This document shows positions 18,298-27,171 of a stretch of DNA of 64,000 nucleotides, piece by piece. Where the stretch lies: assembly GCA_016180965.1 (NCBI GenBank), contig JACPAF010000002.1, forward strand, positions 146,529 to 210,528. Reading direction: 5' to 3'. The number at the start of each line of letters is the position of its first letter. The first letter of the stretch is position 1. The notes below the pieces were generated by a model. That model was not told where the DNA came from and ran no database searches. It saw only the letters and a list, made by a program, of their open reading frames with translations. A program made the translations under genes and the position numbers. This DNA comes from Candidatus Aenigmatarchaeota archaeon (GTDB lineage: Archaea > Aenigmatarchaeota > Aenigmatarchaeia > JACPZZ01).

Positions 18298-21279
18298 ATG
18301 GCCCAAAAATTGAACACATTACAAATCGCGACTAAACCCGAATTCACGGATTCTGCAGCAAATGCTGTTAAAAAGGATTTTTCCGAACGCGGGGTTCAAA
18401 CAAAAAATGTGCGCAGCGCGAGGTTAATAAAATTTGATTTTGGATTGTCCGAGGACGAATTACTAAAACTGGAAAAAGAATTGACCGATCCTGTAACTGA
18501 ATTTTCTTCGGCCAATGATCAAATCAACCCGGGCGATTTCGATTTCGTTATCGAAGTTTCCAAAAAACCGGGCGTCGCAGATCCGCAGGGGCGAACTGCG
18601 AAGGAAATTGCAGAAACAATTCTTAACGGAGAAACTCCAGAAGGGAAAGCGTACACATCGACCCAATATTTTGTAGCTGGAGGAACGAATGAAGATTTAC
18701 AGCGGGCTGCTGTCGCAATGCTTGCGAACCCGCTGATCGAGGATGTAAGCGTATACGATTACAGGACATGGAACAGGAAAACAGGATTGCAAACCATTCC
18801 GAAAGTTGTTAACGATGCAAGAATAAAAATCGGTTACGTTGATCTCGGGGTTGACGATGATTCGTTGATTGGAATAAGCACCAAAGGAGAACTTGCGCTA
18901 AACCTTCGCGAAATGCGCGGGATCGGCGCAGAGTACAGGAAAGCAGAATTCGCCGAGGAAAGAAAACTGTTCGGCCTTGATCCTAATCCGACGGATGTAG
19001 AGTTGGAAGCATTAGCACAAACATGGAGCGAACACTGCAAACATAAAATATTCAACGGGCTTGTGAATTATGTTGATAATGAAACTGGCGAGCGTTTTGT
19101 TGTAGACAGTTTGTTCAAAACTTTCATCAAAGGCTCTACGGAAGAGTTGGCGAAAACGGATAAATGGAAAGACGTTTTAGTTTCAATTTTTAAGGACAAC
19201 GCCGGCATTGTGAAGTTCAATGACAAATGGAACATGCTGATGAAGGTTGAAACCCACAATAGTCCGAGCGCAAAAGACCCGTACGGCGGCGCGCTGACCG
19301 GTGTCAATGGTTGCCATCGCGACATAATGGGCGCAGGTATTGGCGCAGAGCTGTTAGCGTCGACGGATGTTTTGTGTTTCGGCAACCCGGATTATAATGG
19401 CTATTTACCATCTAAGATGCTTCATCCGGACAGAGTGAGGAAAGGCGTTTTCAAGGGAATTGAGCACGCTGGAAATAAAACGGGCGTACCGACTGTCAAC
19501 GGTTCTGTGTTTTTCCACGACAGTTTTTTAGGAAAGCCTTTGGTTTTCTGCGGTTCCGTTGGAATGATACCTGCGGAAATTAGCGGAAGAAAGACCGAGG
19601 AAAAAGTTATTGAACCAGGCCATCTTGCTGTCATGGTTGGCGGGCGGGTCGGCAAAGACGGCGTACACGGCGCTACATTTTCTTCAGGGACGTTACGCGA
19701 GACATCGCCGTCTTCGGCTGTGCAAATAGGCGATCCGATTGTACAGAAACGGGCGTATGATTTCCTGATCAAAGCACGCAACCTTGGATTGATCGATGCG
19801 ATAACAGACAACGGGGCCGGAGGCTTGTCGTCTTCGATAGGCGAGCTTGCGCAAATTTCAGGAGGATGCGAAATATATTTGGATAAAGTTCCATTGAAGT
19901 ACGACGGCATGCAGCCTTGGGAAATTTTAATATCGGAGTCCCAGGAAAGAATGAGTGCAGCGATCAGGCCGGATAAATTGGATGAGTTTCTTGAACTTTC
20001 TAAAAAATACCGGGTAGAATCTTCAATTGTTGGCAAGTTTACAAACAGCGGAAAATTCCACGCAACATACGGCGACAATTTTGTTGCGCACTTAGACATG
20101 GAATTTTTGCATAACGGAGTTCCTAGGATGGAACTGGAGGCCGAATGGCAAAGGATAACTCACAATGATGATCCGCTAATAACTGATGATTATGATTTGA
20201 CGAGCGAATTAACCAGAATTTTGGCGAGGCCAAACATAGCAAGCAAAGAAAAGTTGGTTAGAAAATTCGACCATGAAGTCCAAGGCGGATCCGCTGGAAA
20301 ACCTTTCACCGGAGCGAAAAATGACGGGCCCGCGGACGCGGCTGTGTTAAGACCGTTCCTGGATTCCGACGAAGGAATAATATTATCACACGGAATAAAT
20401 CCTTTGTACGGGCAAATTGACACATACCACATGACTGCTAATGCGATTGACGAGGCGATAAGAAGCGTCATTGCGGTGGGCGGTGATATGGAACGAATTG
20501 TTTTTAACGATAATTTCTGCTGGCCGTCTCCGCTTGAAGATAAGCACAAGATGGCCCAACTTGTCCGGGCGAATATGGCATTGCACGATTATTGCATTGA
20601 ATATGAGACTCCGTGCATTTCTGGAAAAGATAGCATGACAATAGACACGGATTACACTGACCAGAACGGCAATAAAGCAAGGATATCGGGTTTACCCACA
20701 GTTTTGATGTCTGCGATGGCGCGCATGGACGATGTGAAGAGTTACGTGTCCATGGATTCCAAGGCTGCGGGCGATTTTGTGTACGTGCTAGGCGTAACGA
20801 AAGACGAAATGGGAGGTTCTGAATTTTATGACATGCACGGCGCGATAGGCGATACAGTCCCCATAGTCGATGCTAAATCCGCAAAAAATCTTTACAAATC
20901 CGTGAGCGACGCAACTAAAAAAGGATTGATTGCATCGATACACGACGTGTCACAGGGCGGGCTTGGCGTTGCGTTAGCGGAAACAGCTTTCGCTGGCGGT
21001 TACGGAATGGACGTGAACCTTTCGCGATTGCGTGCACAAGGCGTGGACAGGAACTACAAAGCTTTATTCTCGGAATCGGCAAGCAGGTTCGTTGTGACAA
21101 TTGATCCGACAAAGGCAGATGAATTTGAAAAGACGTTGGGTAACAATCCGTATGCACGCGTCGGTTATGTAAGTTCCAAAGACGCATTTTACATAAGAGG
21201 ACTCGACGGACATGTTGCAATTGCTGCAAGCATATACGAATTGAAAGACTCGTGGCAGAGCAGGTTTGGGTGGAACTAA
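18298..21279 (+). CDS. purL: Phosphoribosylformylglycinamidine synthase PurL with N-terminal PurS-like region
   Basis: N-terminal EVSKKPGVADPQGRTAKEIAETIL...NPLIEDVSVY (PurS-like); TWSEHCKHKIF, KVETHNSPSAKDPYGGALTGVNGCHRDIMGAG, ITDNGAGGLSSSIGELA, CISGKDSM, HDVSQGGLGVALAE. Confidence 0.92.
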   Translation: MAQKLNTLQIATKPEFTDSAANAVKKDFSERGVQTKNVRSARLIKFDFGLSEDELLKLEKELTDPVTEFSSANDQINPGDFDFVIEVSKKPGVADPQGRTAKEIAETILNGETPEGKAYTSTQYFVAGGTNEDLQRAAVAMLANPLIEDVSVYDYRTWNRKTGLQTIPKVVNDARIKIGYVDLGVDDDSLIGISTKGELALNLREMRGIGAEYRKAEFAEERKLFGLDPNPTDVELEALAQTWSEHCKHKIFNGLVNYVDNETGERFVVDSLFKTFIKGSTEELAKTDKWKDVLVSIFKDNAGIVKFNDKWNMLMKVETHNSPSAKDPYGGALTGVNGCHRDIMGAGIGAELLASTDVLCFGNPDYNGYLPSKMLHPDRVRKGVFKGIEHAGNKTGVPTVNGSVFFHDSFLGKPLVFCGSVGMIPAEISGRKTEEKVIEPGHLAVMVGGRVGKDGVHGATFSSGTLRETSPSSAVQIGDPIVQKRAYDFLIKARNLGLIDAITDNGAGGLSSSIGELAQISGGCEIYLDKVPLKYDGMQPWEILISESQERMSAAIRPDKLDEFLELSKKYRVESSIVGKFTNSGKFHATYGDNFVAHLDMEFLHNGVPRMELEAEWQRITHNDDPLITDDYDLTSELTRILARPNIASKEKLVRKFDHEVQGGSAGKPFTGAKNDGPADAAVLRPFLDSDEGIILSHGINPLYGQIDTYHMTANAIDEAIRSVIAVGGDMERIVFNDNFCWPSPLEDKHKMAQLVRANMALHDYCIEYETPCISGKDSMTIDTDYTDQNGNKARISGLPTVLMSAMARMDDVKSYVSMDSKAAGDFVYVLGVTKDEMGGSEFYDMHGAIGDTVPIVDAKSAKNLYKSVSDATKKGLIASIHDVSQGGLGVALAETAFAGGYGMDVNLSRLRAQGVDRNYKALFSESASRFVVTIDPTKADEFEKTLGNNPYARVGYVSSKDAFYIRGLDGHVAIAASIYELKDSWQSRFGWN

Positions 21280-22067
21280 TGAAACCGAATGCGTTGATAA
21301 TTACAGGAAACGGGCTAAATACTGAAAAGGAAATCGATTATTCATTGCGCACAGCGGGCGCACAAACAAAAATAGCCACAATTTATGAACTGTTGGATAA
21401 TGATGTTAATCTAAAAGATTACCATATGCTCGCACTGTGCGGCGGTTTTTCCGACGGCGATGATTTAGGTGCGGGCGTAGCAACAGCAAAAAGGCTTGGT
21501 AAACTGGATGACGAATTGCGGGAATTTTATCGGAGAGATACATTAATCTACGATGTCTGCAATGGTTTCCAGATAGCGGTTAAATTGGGCGCATTCGACG
21601 ATGAAAATTCACAGCGAGATGTAACATTAACCAACAATGATGCCGGATTTTTCTACAATGGATGGGTCCACCTCAAAGTTGATCCAAATTCAAAATGCGT
21701 TTTCACAAGAGGCTTGGATAACCTATATCTTCCAGTCAGGCACGGCGAAGGCAAATTCGTGGGTGCTAACGATGAAGCTATTGAAAGGTTGCGCCGAAAC
21801 GGCCAGGTTGTCATGAGATACGTTGATGATCGCGGTAATGTTGCAACGAGATTTCCCGATAATCCCAATGGGTCAATCGATGGGATTGCGGGCATTTGCG
21901 ATAAAACCGGCCGGATATTCGGGACAATGCCGCATTTTGAGGCGTTTAACCACATGACAAACCACCCGCAATATACCAGATTAAAAAGACATTTCGGCAG
22001 GGCGGCTGATGAACTGGAACCGGACGGAATAAAATTATTCAGGAATATGGTTGGGTATTTTTCGTAA
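21279..22067 (+). CDS. purQ: Phosphoribosylformylglycinamidine synthase, glutamine amidotransferase subunit
   Basis: LCGGFSDGDDLGAGVATA, YDVCNGFQIAVKLG, LPVRHGEGKF, GTMPHFEAFNH; TAATG overlap with purL. Confidence 0.92.
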   Translation: MKPNALIITGNGLNTEKEIDYSLRTAGAQTKIATIYELLDNDVNLKDYHMLALCGGFSDGDDLGAGVATAKRLGKLDDELREFYRRDTLIYDVCNGFQIAVKLGAFDDENSQRDVTLTNNDAGFFYNGWVHLKVDPNSKCVFTRGLDNLYLPVRHGEGKFVGANDEAIERLRRNGQVVMRYVDDRGNVATRFPDNPNGSIDGIAGICDKTGRIFGTMPHFEAFNHMTNHPQYTRLKRHFGRAADELEPDGIKLFRNMVGYFS

Positions 22068-22071
22068 TGTG

Positions 22072-22116
22072 TGGGCAAATATAAGTTTATCACCCACATA
22101 TTTATATGTTTGCCCA
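22072..22116. promoter_or_regulatory. Inverted repeat TGGGCAAA...TTTGCCCA upstream of vapBC
   Basis: TGGGCAAAtATA (22072-22083) and TATgTTTGCCCA (22105-22116), plus GTGGG/CCCAC (22071-22075 / 22093-22097). Confidence 0.5.
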
Positions 22117-22139
22117 TCCACACTTATTATTGTGATAAT

Positions 22140-22421
22140 ATGGCAGAGGTAGCAGTTTGCGACGAAAGAGGAAGAATAACCATAGGCAAAGAAGCGGCCG
22201 ATAAACTAGGTCGCAAGTTCCATGTGGTTGTAATGCCGCGGGAAATTGTTTTGATCCCTGTTTCCAAAAACCCTTTGAAAGAGTTGGCTGAGTTGGGCAA
22301 GAAAATACCCAAGAACCTGAAATTGGACGATCTAAAAAAAATCGCCGAAGAAGAAGCGGTTAAAGAGGCGATGGGCAACTTGGAAAGACTAAAAAAACTT
22401 AAAAAAATATCCAGGCGATAA
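22140..22421 (+). CDS. vapB: SpoVT/AbrB-domain antitoxin (VapB-like)
   Basis: EVAVCDERGRITIGKEAADKLGRKFHVVVMPREIVLIPV; start trimmed to ATG 22140. Confidence 0.8.
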   Translation: MAEVAVCDERGRITIGKEAADKLGRKFHVVVMPREIVLIPVSKNPLKELAELGKKIPKNLKLDDLKKIAEEEAVKEAMGNLERLKKLKKISRR

Positions 22422-22423
22422 CT

Positions 22424-22792
22424 GTGCCGTACGCCGATACCGATTTTTTACTTGCCTTGTTAAAGCCTGGCGACTGGTTAAAAGAACCGGCAGAAAAAAC
22501 ATTAAATGCCTACGAAGGAACAATTTGGACATCGATAATAACTATAGCCGAAGCTGTAATGGTCGGACGCAATATGGGATTAAATGCCGAAGAAATGGTT
22601 TCTAAAATTGTAGAGATTTGCAAGTTAAGCGAGGATGACAAACGAATGGCGTTGCAAGCTGCTGTTTTCATTTCTAGGCACGGACTTTCCACTTTCGACG
22701 CTTTTCATGCCGCCTTTGCAGCAAATGATGCGATAATAAGTTCAGATTCTGTATTTGATAAAATCGGATTGAAACGAATCAACCTTAGATAA
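22424..22792 (+). CDS. vapC: PIN-domain toxin VapC
   Basis: YADTDFLLALL, TIAEAVMVGR, LSTFDAFHAAFAANDAIISSDSVFDKIG. Confidence 0.85.
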   Translation: MPYADTDFLLALLKPGDWLKEPAEKTLNAYEGTIWTSIITIAEAVMVGRNMGLNAEEMVSKIVEICKLSEDDKRMALQAAVFISRHGLSTFDAFHAAFAANDAIISSDSVFDKIGLKRINLR

Positions 22793-22798
22793 ATTTTT

Positions 22799-24127
22799 CT
22801 ATGGCACCAATCTCTCCGGGTCGCGCGGGAATAACACGGCTTCACGGACGTTGTCGATGTTTGCGATCTGTTTCGTCAATCTCTCTATTCCTATCGAGAA
22901 TCCACCATGCCCAGGTACCCCAAACTTGAAAAATTTAGTGAACCACTCCAATCCCACGGGATCAAGCTTCTTTTCTTTTATGTTTTTCATCAGTTGGTCG
23001 TATCTGTGTTCGCGTTGCCCGCCTGAAGACATTTCAATTTCTCTGTAATACAGATCAACGCTGCGGGCGTAATCCGAATTACCGTCGCGCATCACGTAAA
23101 ACGGTTTTATTGAAAAAGGTATTTTGTTTATGAAGAAAAATTCTGAATTATATTTTTCCATCACATATTTTGCCAGCAACTTGTCCGACTCTGTGTCCAA
23201 ATCCTCTCCGTGCTTCAATTTTTTCCCCATTGATTCTAGTATGCTGTAAATTTCAGGGAACTCGAGTATCGGAAACGGCGATTTCGGGACTGTAATCTTT
23301 ACGCCCAAAGTTTTTAGTTCTTCGCCTGCCTCTTCGGAAAGTTTTTTGAATATGTGTATTATCAAGGATTCTTCCAGTTTTATCACGTCGTATTCATTTT
23401 CAATGAATCCGATTTCCGCAGCGCACGTGCGATGCTCACACAGATGTTTTTGCGTGTGGCTAAGCTCAGCGCGCCAGCTCGGGCCGATTTCATATATTTT
23501 ATCCAACCCGCCTGCTACCGCCAACTGGCGATGCAACTGGGGATCCTGTCGAAGGAAGGCTTGCTTGTTGAAATACACGACCGGAAAAACTTCGGAACCG
23601 CTTTCCGCCGGGTTGCCCATTATCGAAGGCGTGAACGTGTGCACAAACCCATTGTTATGGAAAAAGCTGTGGAATGCGTTGACTATTTTCGATTGCAAAC
23701 GAAATATCGCGGCGTTTTTTACGTTGCGTAAATCCAACGGACGCCAGTCTAGGCGCGTGTCCAAATGCGATTTTGTCTTGTCCGTTATATCAGTCGGAAA
23801 ATTCGTGTCTGAAACTGAGATAATTTCAACTTCTTTAGGCATCAATTCGCGCCCGCCAGATGCCTTGTCGCTTTTCTTTACAAGAGCGCGAATTTTAACT
23901 GCGTATTCACGGGACAAAGAGTCTACGACCTTGGAGGTTTCCTCGGTTATTGCGCCTTTCTTGACCACCATCTGTATCGTGCCGCTCATATCGCGGATTA
24001 CGACGAATTTTAAACTGCCAAGGTCGCGGATGGATTCTATCCAGCCACAAATTGTAACTGTGTTGCCGTCCATCGAGGGATTTATTTCCGCCACGTATTG
24101 TCTTTCCACAAAAATCACTTCAAACAT
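22799..24127 (-). CDS. aspS: Aspartyl-tRNA synthetase (archaeal type)
   Basis: VTICGWIESIRDLGSLKFVVIRDMSG, FLRQDPQLHRQLAVAGGLDKIYEIGPSWRAELSHTQKHLCE, GHGGFSIGIERL. Confidence 0.95.
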   Translation of the reverse strand: MFEVIFVERQYVAEINPSMDGNTVTICGWIESIRDLGSLKFVVIRDMSGTIQMVVKKGAITEETSKVVDSLSREYAVKIRALVKKSDKASGGRELMPKEVEIISVSDTNFPTDITDKTKSHLDTRLDWRPLDLRNVKNAAIFRLQSKIVNAFHSFFHNNGFVHTFTPSIMGNPAESGSEVFPVVYFNKQAFLRQDPQLHRQLAVAGGLDKIYEIGPSWRAELSHTQKHLCEHRTCAAEIGFIENEYDVIKLEESLIIHIFKKLSEEAGEELKTLGVKITVPKSPFPILEFPEIYSILESMGKKLKHGEDLDTESDKLLAKYVMEKYNSEFFFINKIPFSIKPFYVMRDGNSDYARSVDLYYREIEMSSGGQREHRYDQLMKNIKEKKLDPVGLEWFTKFFKFGVPGHGGFSIGIERLTKQIANIDNVREAVLFPRDPERLVP

Positions 24128-24359
24128 TTACCAAAAATATCCACGTTATTATCCATGTAAAAATATAAGGCACCAGGATGTTGCCCGCGGACCAGCCGTC
24201 CTTCTTGCCGGCGAAAATTTTTTTCTGTCCTAAGTTAAACACATAACCAAACACAACTCCAAGGACCAAACCCAAGTCTGCGCCCGCGTTCTTCGAAACG
24301 AAACCGGCAATTATACCTATAACCAATGCCAAAAAAACGGCCTTTTGTTCGTCGTTCAT
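24120..24359 (-). CDS. Small membrane protein
   Basis: 79 aa, three hydrophobic segments; short overlap with aspS on the same strand. Confidence 0.6.
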   Translation of the reverse strand: MNDEQKAVFLALVIGIIAGFVSKNAGADLGLVLGVVFGYVFNLGQKKIFAGKKDGWSAGNILVPYIFTWIITWIFLVNV

Positions 24360-24433
24360 CTTAGTATCAAAGAATAAATAATATCCGTGATTTATTAATA
24401 AACCGCCCTTGCACGCTTATTAATAATTCATAG

Positions 24434-25219
24434 TTGAATTTACTAAGAGCCGATATTATGAAACCTGGCAAAGTGGAAAATTACATCACTGACAAAATCG
24501 CGAGGGAAGGCGGACTAATTCTGGGTGTTTTGGATACTGGGAAAGTCACAGAAAACGCGCCTGAAATTTCCGCAAAGACTGCCGAAGAGGCCGGTGTGGA
24601 CATACTCCTTATGGGCGGGTCCACGGGCGTACACATGGAAGAACTGAACGAAACGATAAAGAGGATAAAGGAAAATTGTTCGCTCCCTGTTGTAATATTT
24701 CCGGGCAATGTTGTTTTAACTAACAAGGCTGATGCTGTATTTTTCATGAACCTGATAAATTCCGGAGACAATTATTGGAATTCGACTGTGCAAATTTTGG
24801 GTTCGGTTGTGGCTAAGAAAATGAACCTGGAAAGCATACCCACGGGCTTGGTTATTCTGGAACCTGGAATGACCGTTGGATGGATTACGAACGCGCGGCT
24901 CGTTCCAAGATCGAAGCCGGAATTGGCTGCGGCGTCTGCGCTGGCTTGCGAATACACGGGATCGAGGTTAGTTATACTTGAATCCGGTTCCGGCGCTCCG
25001 GAACCAGCATCGAAGGAAACGATAGCGGCCGTGAGGAAAACAATAAGCATCCCATTTTTCTACGGGGGCGGGATTCGCACTCCTGAACAGGCGTACACAA
25101 CAATAAATGCGGGCGCTGACGGAGTTTTCGTAGGAACTGCCATAGAATCCGGCGACATGGGCGACAAGTTAAAATCCCTTGTATCTGCTGTGAAAAAGGC
25201 CGGAAAAGAAAAAATTTAA
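24434..25219 (+). CDS. Geranylgeranylglyceryl phosphate synthase family protein
   Basis: DILLMGGSTGVHMEELNE, PVVIFPGNVVLTNKADAVFFMNLINS, YGGGIRTPEQAYTTINAGADGVFVGTAIE. Confidence 0.9.
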   Translation: MNLLRADIMKPGKVENYITDKIAREGGLILGVLDTGKVTENAPEISAKTAEEAGVDILLMGGSTGVHMEELNETIKRIKENCSLPVVIFPGNVVLTNKADAVFFMNLINSGDNYWNSTVQILGSVVAKKMNLESIPTGLVILEPGMTVGWITNARLVPRSKPELAAASALACEYTGSRLVILESGSGAPEPASKETIAAVRKTISIPFFYGGGIRTPEQAYTTINAGADGVFVGTAIESGDMGDKLKSLVSAVKKAGKEKI

Positions 25220-25226
25220 TTTGTTT

Positions 25227-26072
25227 TCAGAATAAACTTCCGAGCACGACAGCCAGGATAACAATAATTATTCCGGCTTTTATGTTTTTTGAATAACCGC
25301 CGGCTTTTTTTGTGGTCATGCGCAGCGGCTGCAGAACAGGACCCATGAACTTGTACAACGCGAACAAAAGGACGATTATGTATGCTGCGTTATAATATGT
25401 CCTCAGGTATACGAGTGCGATTGAACCTATGATCAATGATAAAGAGGCGATTGAGGCGGTTTTTTTCTTCCCGTATTTTGCGGGGAATGAATGGATCCCA
25501 ATAATGGAATCCCCTTTAACATCCTCTATGCTTTTAATCAATTCACGCCCGAATATTATCGAACCTGCTGCTATCGCGACCAGGATTGATTTGTGGACTT
25601 CGCCGGAAATCAAGCCCATTACTATGAACGGTGCTCCGAGGATCACGGCAACAATTACATTACCCAGTATGCCGAGATATTTGGAAAATAAATCGTAGAA
25701 CGCCAGCAGCATGGATCCTGCGACAACTGAAATTAAGACAATTTTTGATATGGCCGAAGCCGCCGAAATTGAAACCAAAAACAGCGAAAACGAAAACAGC
25801 AGGGTCTGGTTTTTAGTTACCATCCTTGACGGTATGGGACGCGCGGGCTTGTTTATCCGGTCTATCCTCGAATCGACAAGGTCGTTCAACGCATTGCCGC
25901 CGGCACACATGAAAAAAACAACCAATGATCCCAGGATCATTTCCTTTGAAAAGGCCTGGATGCGGTTAACTCCGGCCAGGAACAGGAACGTCGCTGGAAC
26001 TGCCAAAGCTGCCATGAAGCAGTTCAACGGCCTGATTAGAGCTACTAATCCCCGAACCAGATTTTTTGACAT
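25227..26072 (-). CDS. UbiA-family prenyltransferase, probable digeranylgeranylglyceryl phosphate synthase
   Basis: GGNALNDLVDSRIDRINKPARPIPS, GRELIKSIEDVKGDSIIGIHSFPAKYG. Confidence 0.88.
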   Translation of the reverse strand: MSKNLVRGLVALIRPLNCFMAALAVPATFLFLAGVNRIQAFSKEMILGSLVVFFMCAGGNALNDLVDSRIDRINKPARPIPSRMVTKNQTLLFSFSLFLVSISAASAISKIVLISVVAGSMLLAFYDLFSKYLGILGNVIVAVILGAPFIVMGLISGEVHKSILVAIAAGSIIFGRELIKSIEDVKGDSIIGIHSFPAKYGKKKTASIASLSLIIGSIALVYLRTYYNAAYIIVLLFALYKFMGPVLQPLRMTTKKAGGYSKNIKAGIIIVILAVVLGSLF

Positions 26073-26095
26073 ATCTCCACCAAAGATAATTAAAT

Positions 26096-26819
26096 TTAAA
26101 CTTCTTTAACCACACTGAAGAATTTTTTCAGGTCATTCTGCAATTTTTTGTCCTTTAAATTCGATATAGTGTCCCAGCTGTGGCGGACTATGTCCGGCAA
26201 TTTGCCCACTTCCAGGCGGTTCTTCAACCATTCTATGCACTTGGGATCCGACGGATAACCTGCGCCGAAATCCCCGTATTTTGTTTTTAAAATCTCTATA
26301 TCTGCGTCCCTTGTTGTTTTCGCCAGCACGGACGCAGCGGAACATTCTATATGATTGAGATCTGCCCTATGTTCCGCTATGATTTTCAGGTTGCCGCGTT
26401 TTATCAGGTTGGAAAGCATCAAATTGAATTTAGGTAAGTTGGGATCAGGAGCGTCTATGACCACTTTATCTATGGTAAATTTTTCAAATGCCTTGTTCAC
26501 TATGTTAATGAATTTTAGAACCTCCAACCTGTTTAGATTGACCCCGTCGCCACGGCCCATGTCTATGTCCCACGGCTGAAGTTTTTCAATGATAAAAACT
26601 TTGGCGATCTTTTCAATGCCGTCGCGCATCCGCTCTCGTTGGGTTGGCGACAAAAGTTTAGAATCCTTTACGCCCAATTCTTTCAATTTTGGCAGATCAT
26701 TTTCATCGAATACTGCGCCACAGACTACTAACGGACCGATTACAGCGCCTTTCGGGAGGCGCGAATCCGAAAACTCGGCGCCTACTCCCAGCTTCATCGA
26801 TACCCAGCGTCAATACCAT
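26096..26819 (-). CDS. rnhB: Ribonuclease HII, interrupted by a candidate 34-nt intron: join(26785..26819, 26096..26750) on the minus strand
   Basis: 5' exon ATG 26819: MVLTLGIDEAG-AG; 3' exon A-GGC GCT GTA...: RGAVIGPLVVCGAVFDENDLPKLKELGVKDSKLLSPTQRERM. Spliced length 690 nt = 229 aa + stop. The ORF-track version (ATG 26797) lacks the catalytic DEAG motif. Confidence 0.85.
26751..26784 (-). other. Candidate bulge-helix-bulge (BHB) mRNA intron, 34 nt, in rnhB
   Basis: RNA ...GAAGC UGGG AG^U AGGCGC CGAGUUUUCGGAUUC GCGCCU CCCG AA^A GGCGC...: central 4-bp helix UGGG/CCCG (one U-G), two 3-nt bulges, 6-bp inner helix AGGCGC/GCGCCU; outer helix weak. Excision restores IDEAGRGAVIGP. Confidence 0.75.
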
Positions 26820-26932
26820 AAGTTATCACCTCGTTTGCCGTAATTTGTTTATTTAAGTTATAATTAGCCTATTAAGATAGTTAAATTCCAGGTAGCGGGG
26901 TAGAGCAGCCTGGAGTGCTCGTCGGGCTCATA

Positions 26933-27090
26933 CAAGCCTTCATAGGAAATCATAGATTTCCTATGCATGAAAACTGTAGTTTTCATTGTCTTTAAAAAGA
27001 AAGCCTTGGCAGCGAAAATTTAATGATTTTCGCGTGTAGGAAACCAAAGTTTCCTACAGGGAAAGAAACGAAAAGTTTCTGCTTAGAGAG
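26933..27090 (+). other. tRNA intron 1 (158 nt) at position 37/38
   Basis: BHB with outer helix TCGGG/CCCGG, central CUC(A)/(A)GAG with one A-A mismatch, inner AAGC/GCUU, cuts UA^C and AG^A. Confidence 0.85.
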
Positions 27091-27160
27091 ACCCGGAGGT
27101 CGCTGGTTCAAATCAGCCCCTTTTCTTAGAAAGAAAAGGCCCTGGGGTTCAAAAGAACCC
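26941..27160 (+). repeat. Tandem perfect hairpins filling the tRNA introns
   Basis: CATAGGAAAT/ATTTCCTATG (26941-26965), ATGAAAACT/AGTTTTCAT (26967-26986), GCGAAAAT/ATTTTCGC (27012-27033), TGTAGGAAAC/GTTTCCTACA (27035-27058), AGAAAC/GTTTCT (27064-27080), CCTTTTCTT/AAGAAAAGG (27119-27139), GGGTTC/GAACCC (27145-27160). Confidence 0.9.
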
Positions 27161-27171
27161 GGTTGTGAAAT
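27113..27171 (+). other. tRNA intron 2 (59 nt) at position 59/60 in the T loop
   Basis: Canonical BHB: outer GCUGG/CCAGC, central UUCA/UGAA, bulges AA^U and AU^U, inner CAGCC/GGUUG; excision gives GGTTCAAATCCAGC. Confidence 0.92.

Noticed and set aside
19422-20099. 225-aa ORF on - strand
   Set aside because: Antisense to purL; low-complexity Ser/Pro/Leu composition typical of a shadow ORF.
23346-24233. 295-aa ORF on + strand
   Set aside because: Antisense to well-supported aspS; no recognisable motifs.
26751-26784. rnhB insertion as a simple sequencing indel or random frameshift
   Set aside because: A structured 34-nt insert whose removal exactly restores a conserved motif at BHB-predicted cut sites is unlikely to be a base-calling error, though raw reads should still be checked.
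26941-27160. Possible CRISPR-like repeat array
   Set aside because: Inverted repeats differ in sequence and have no regular spacers; they lie inside tRNA introns defined by BHB junctions.
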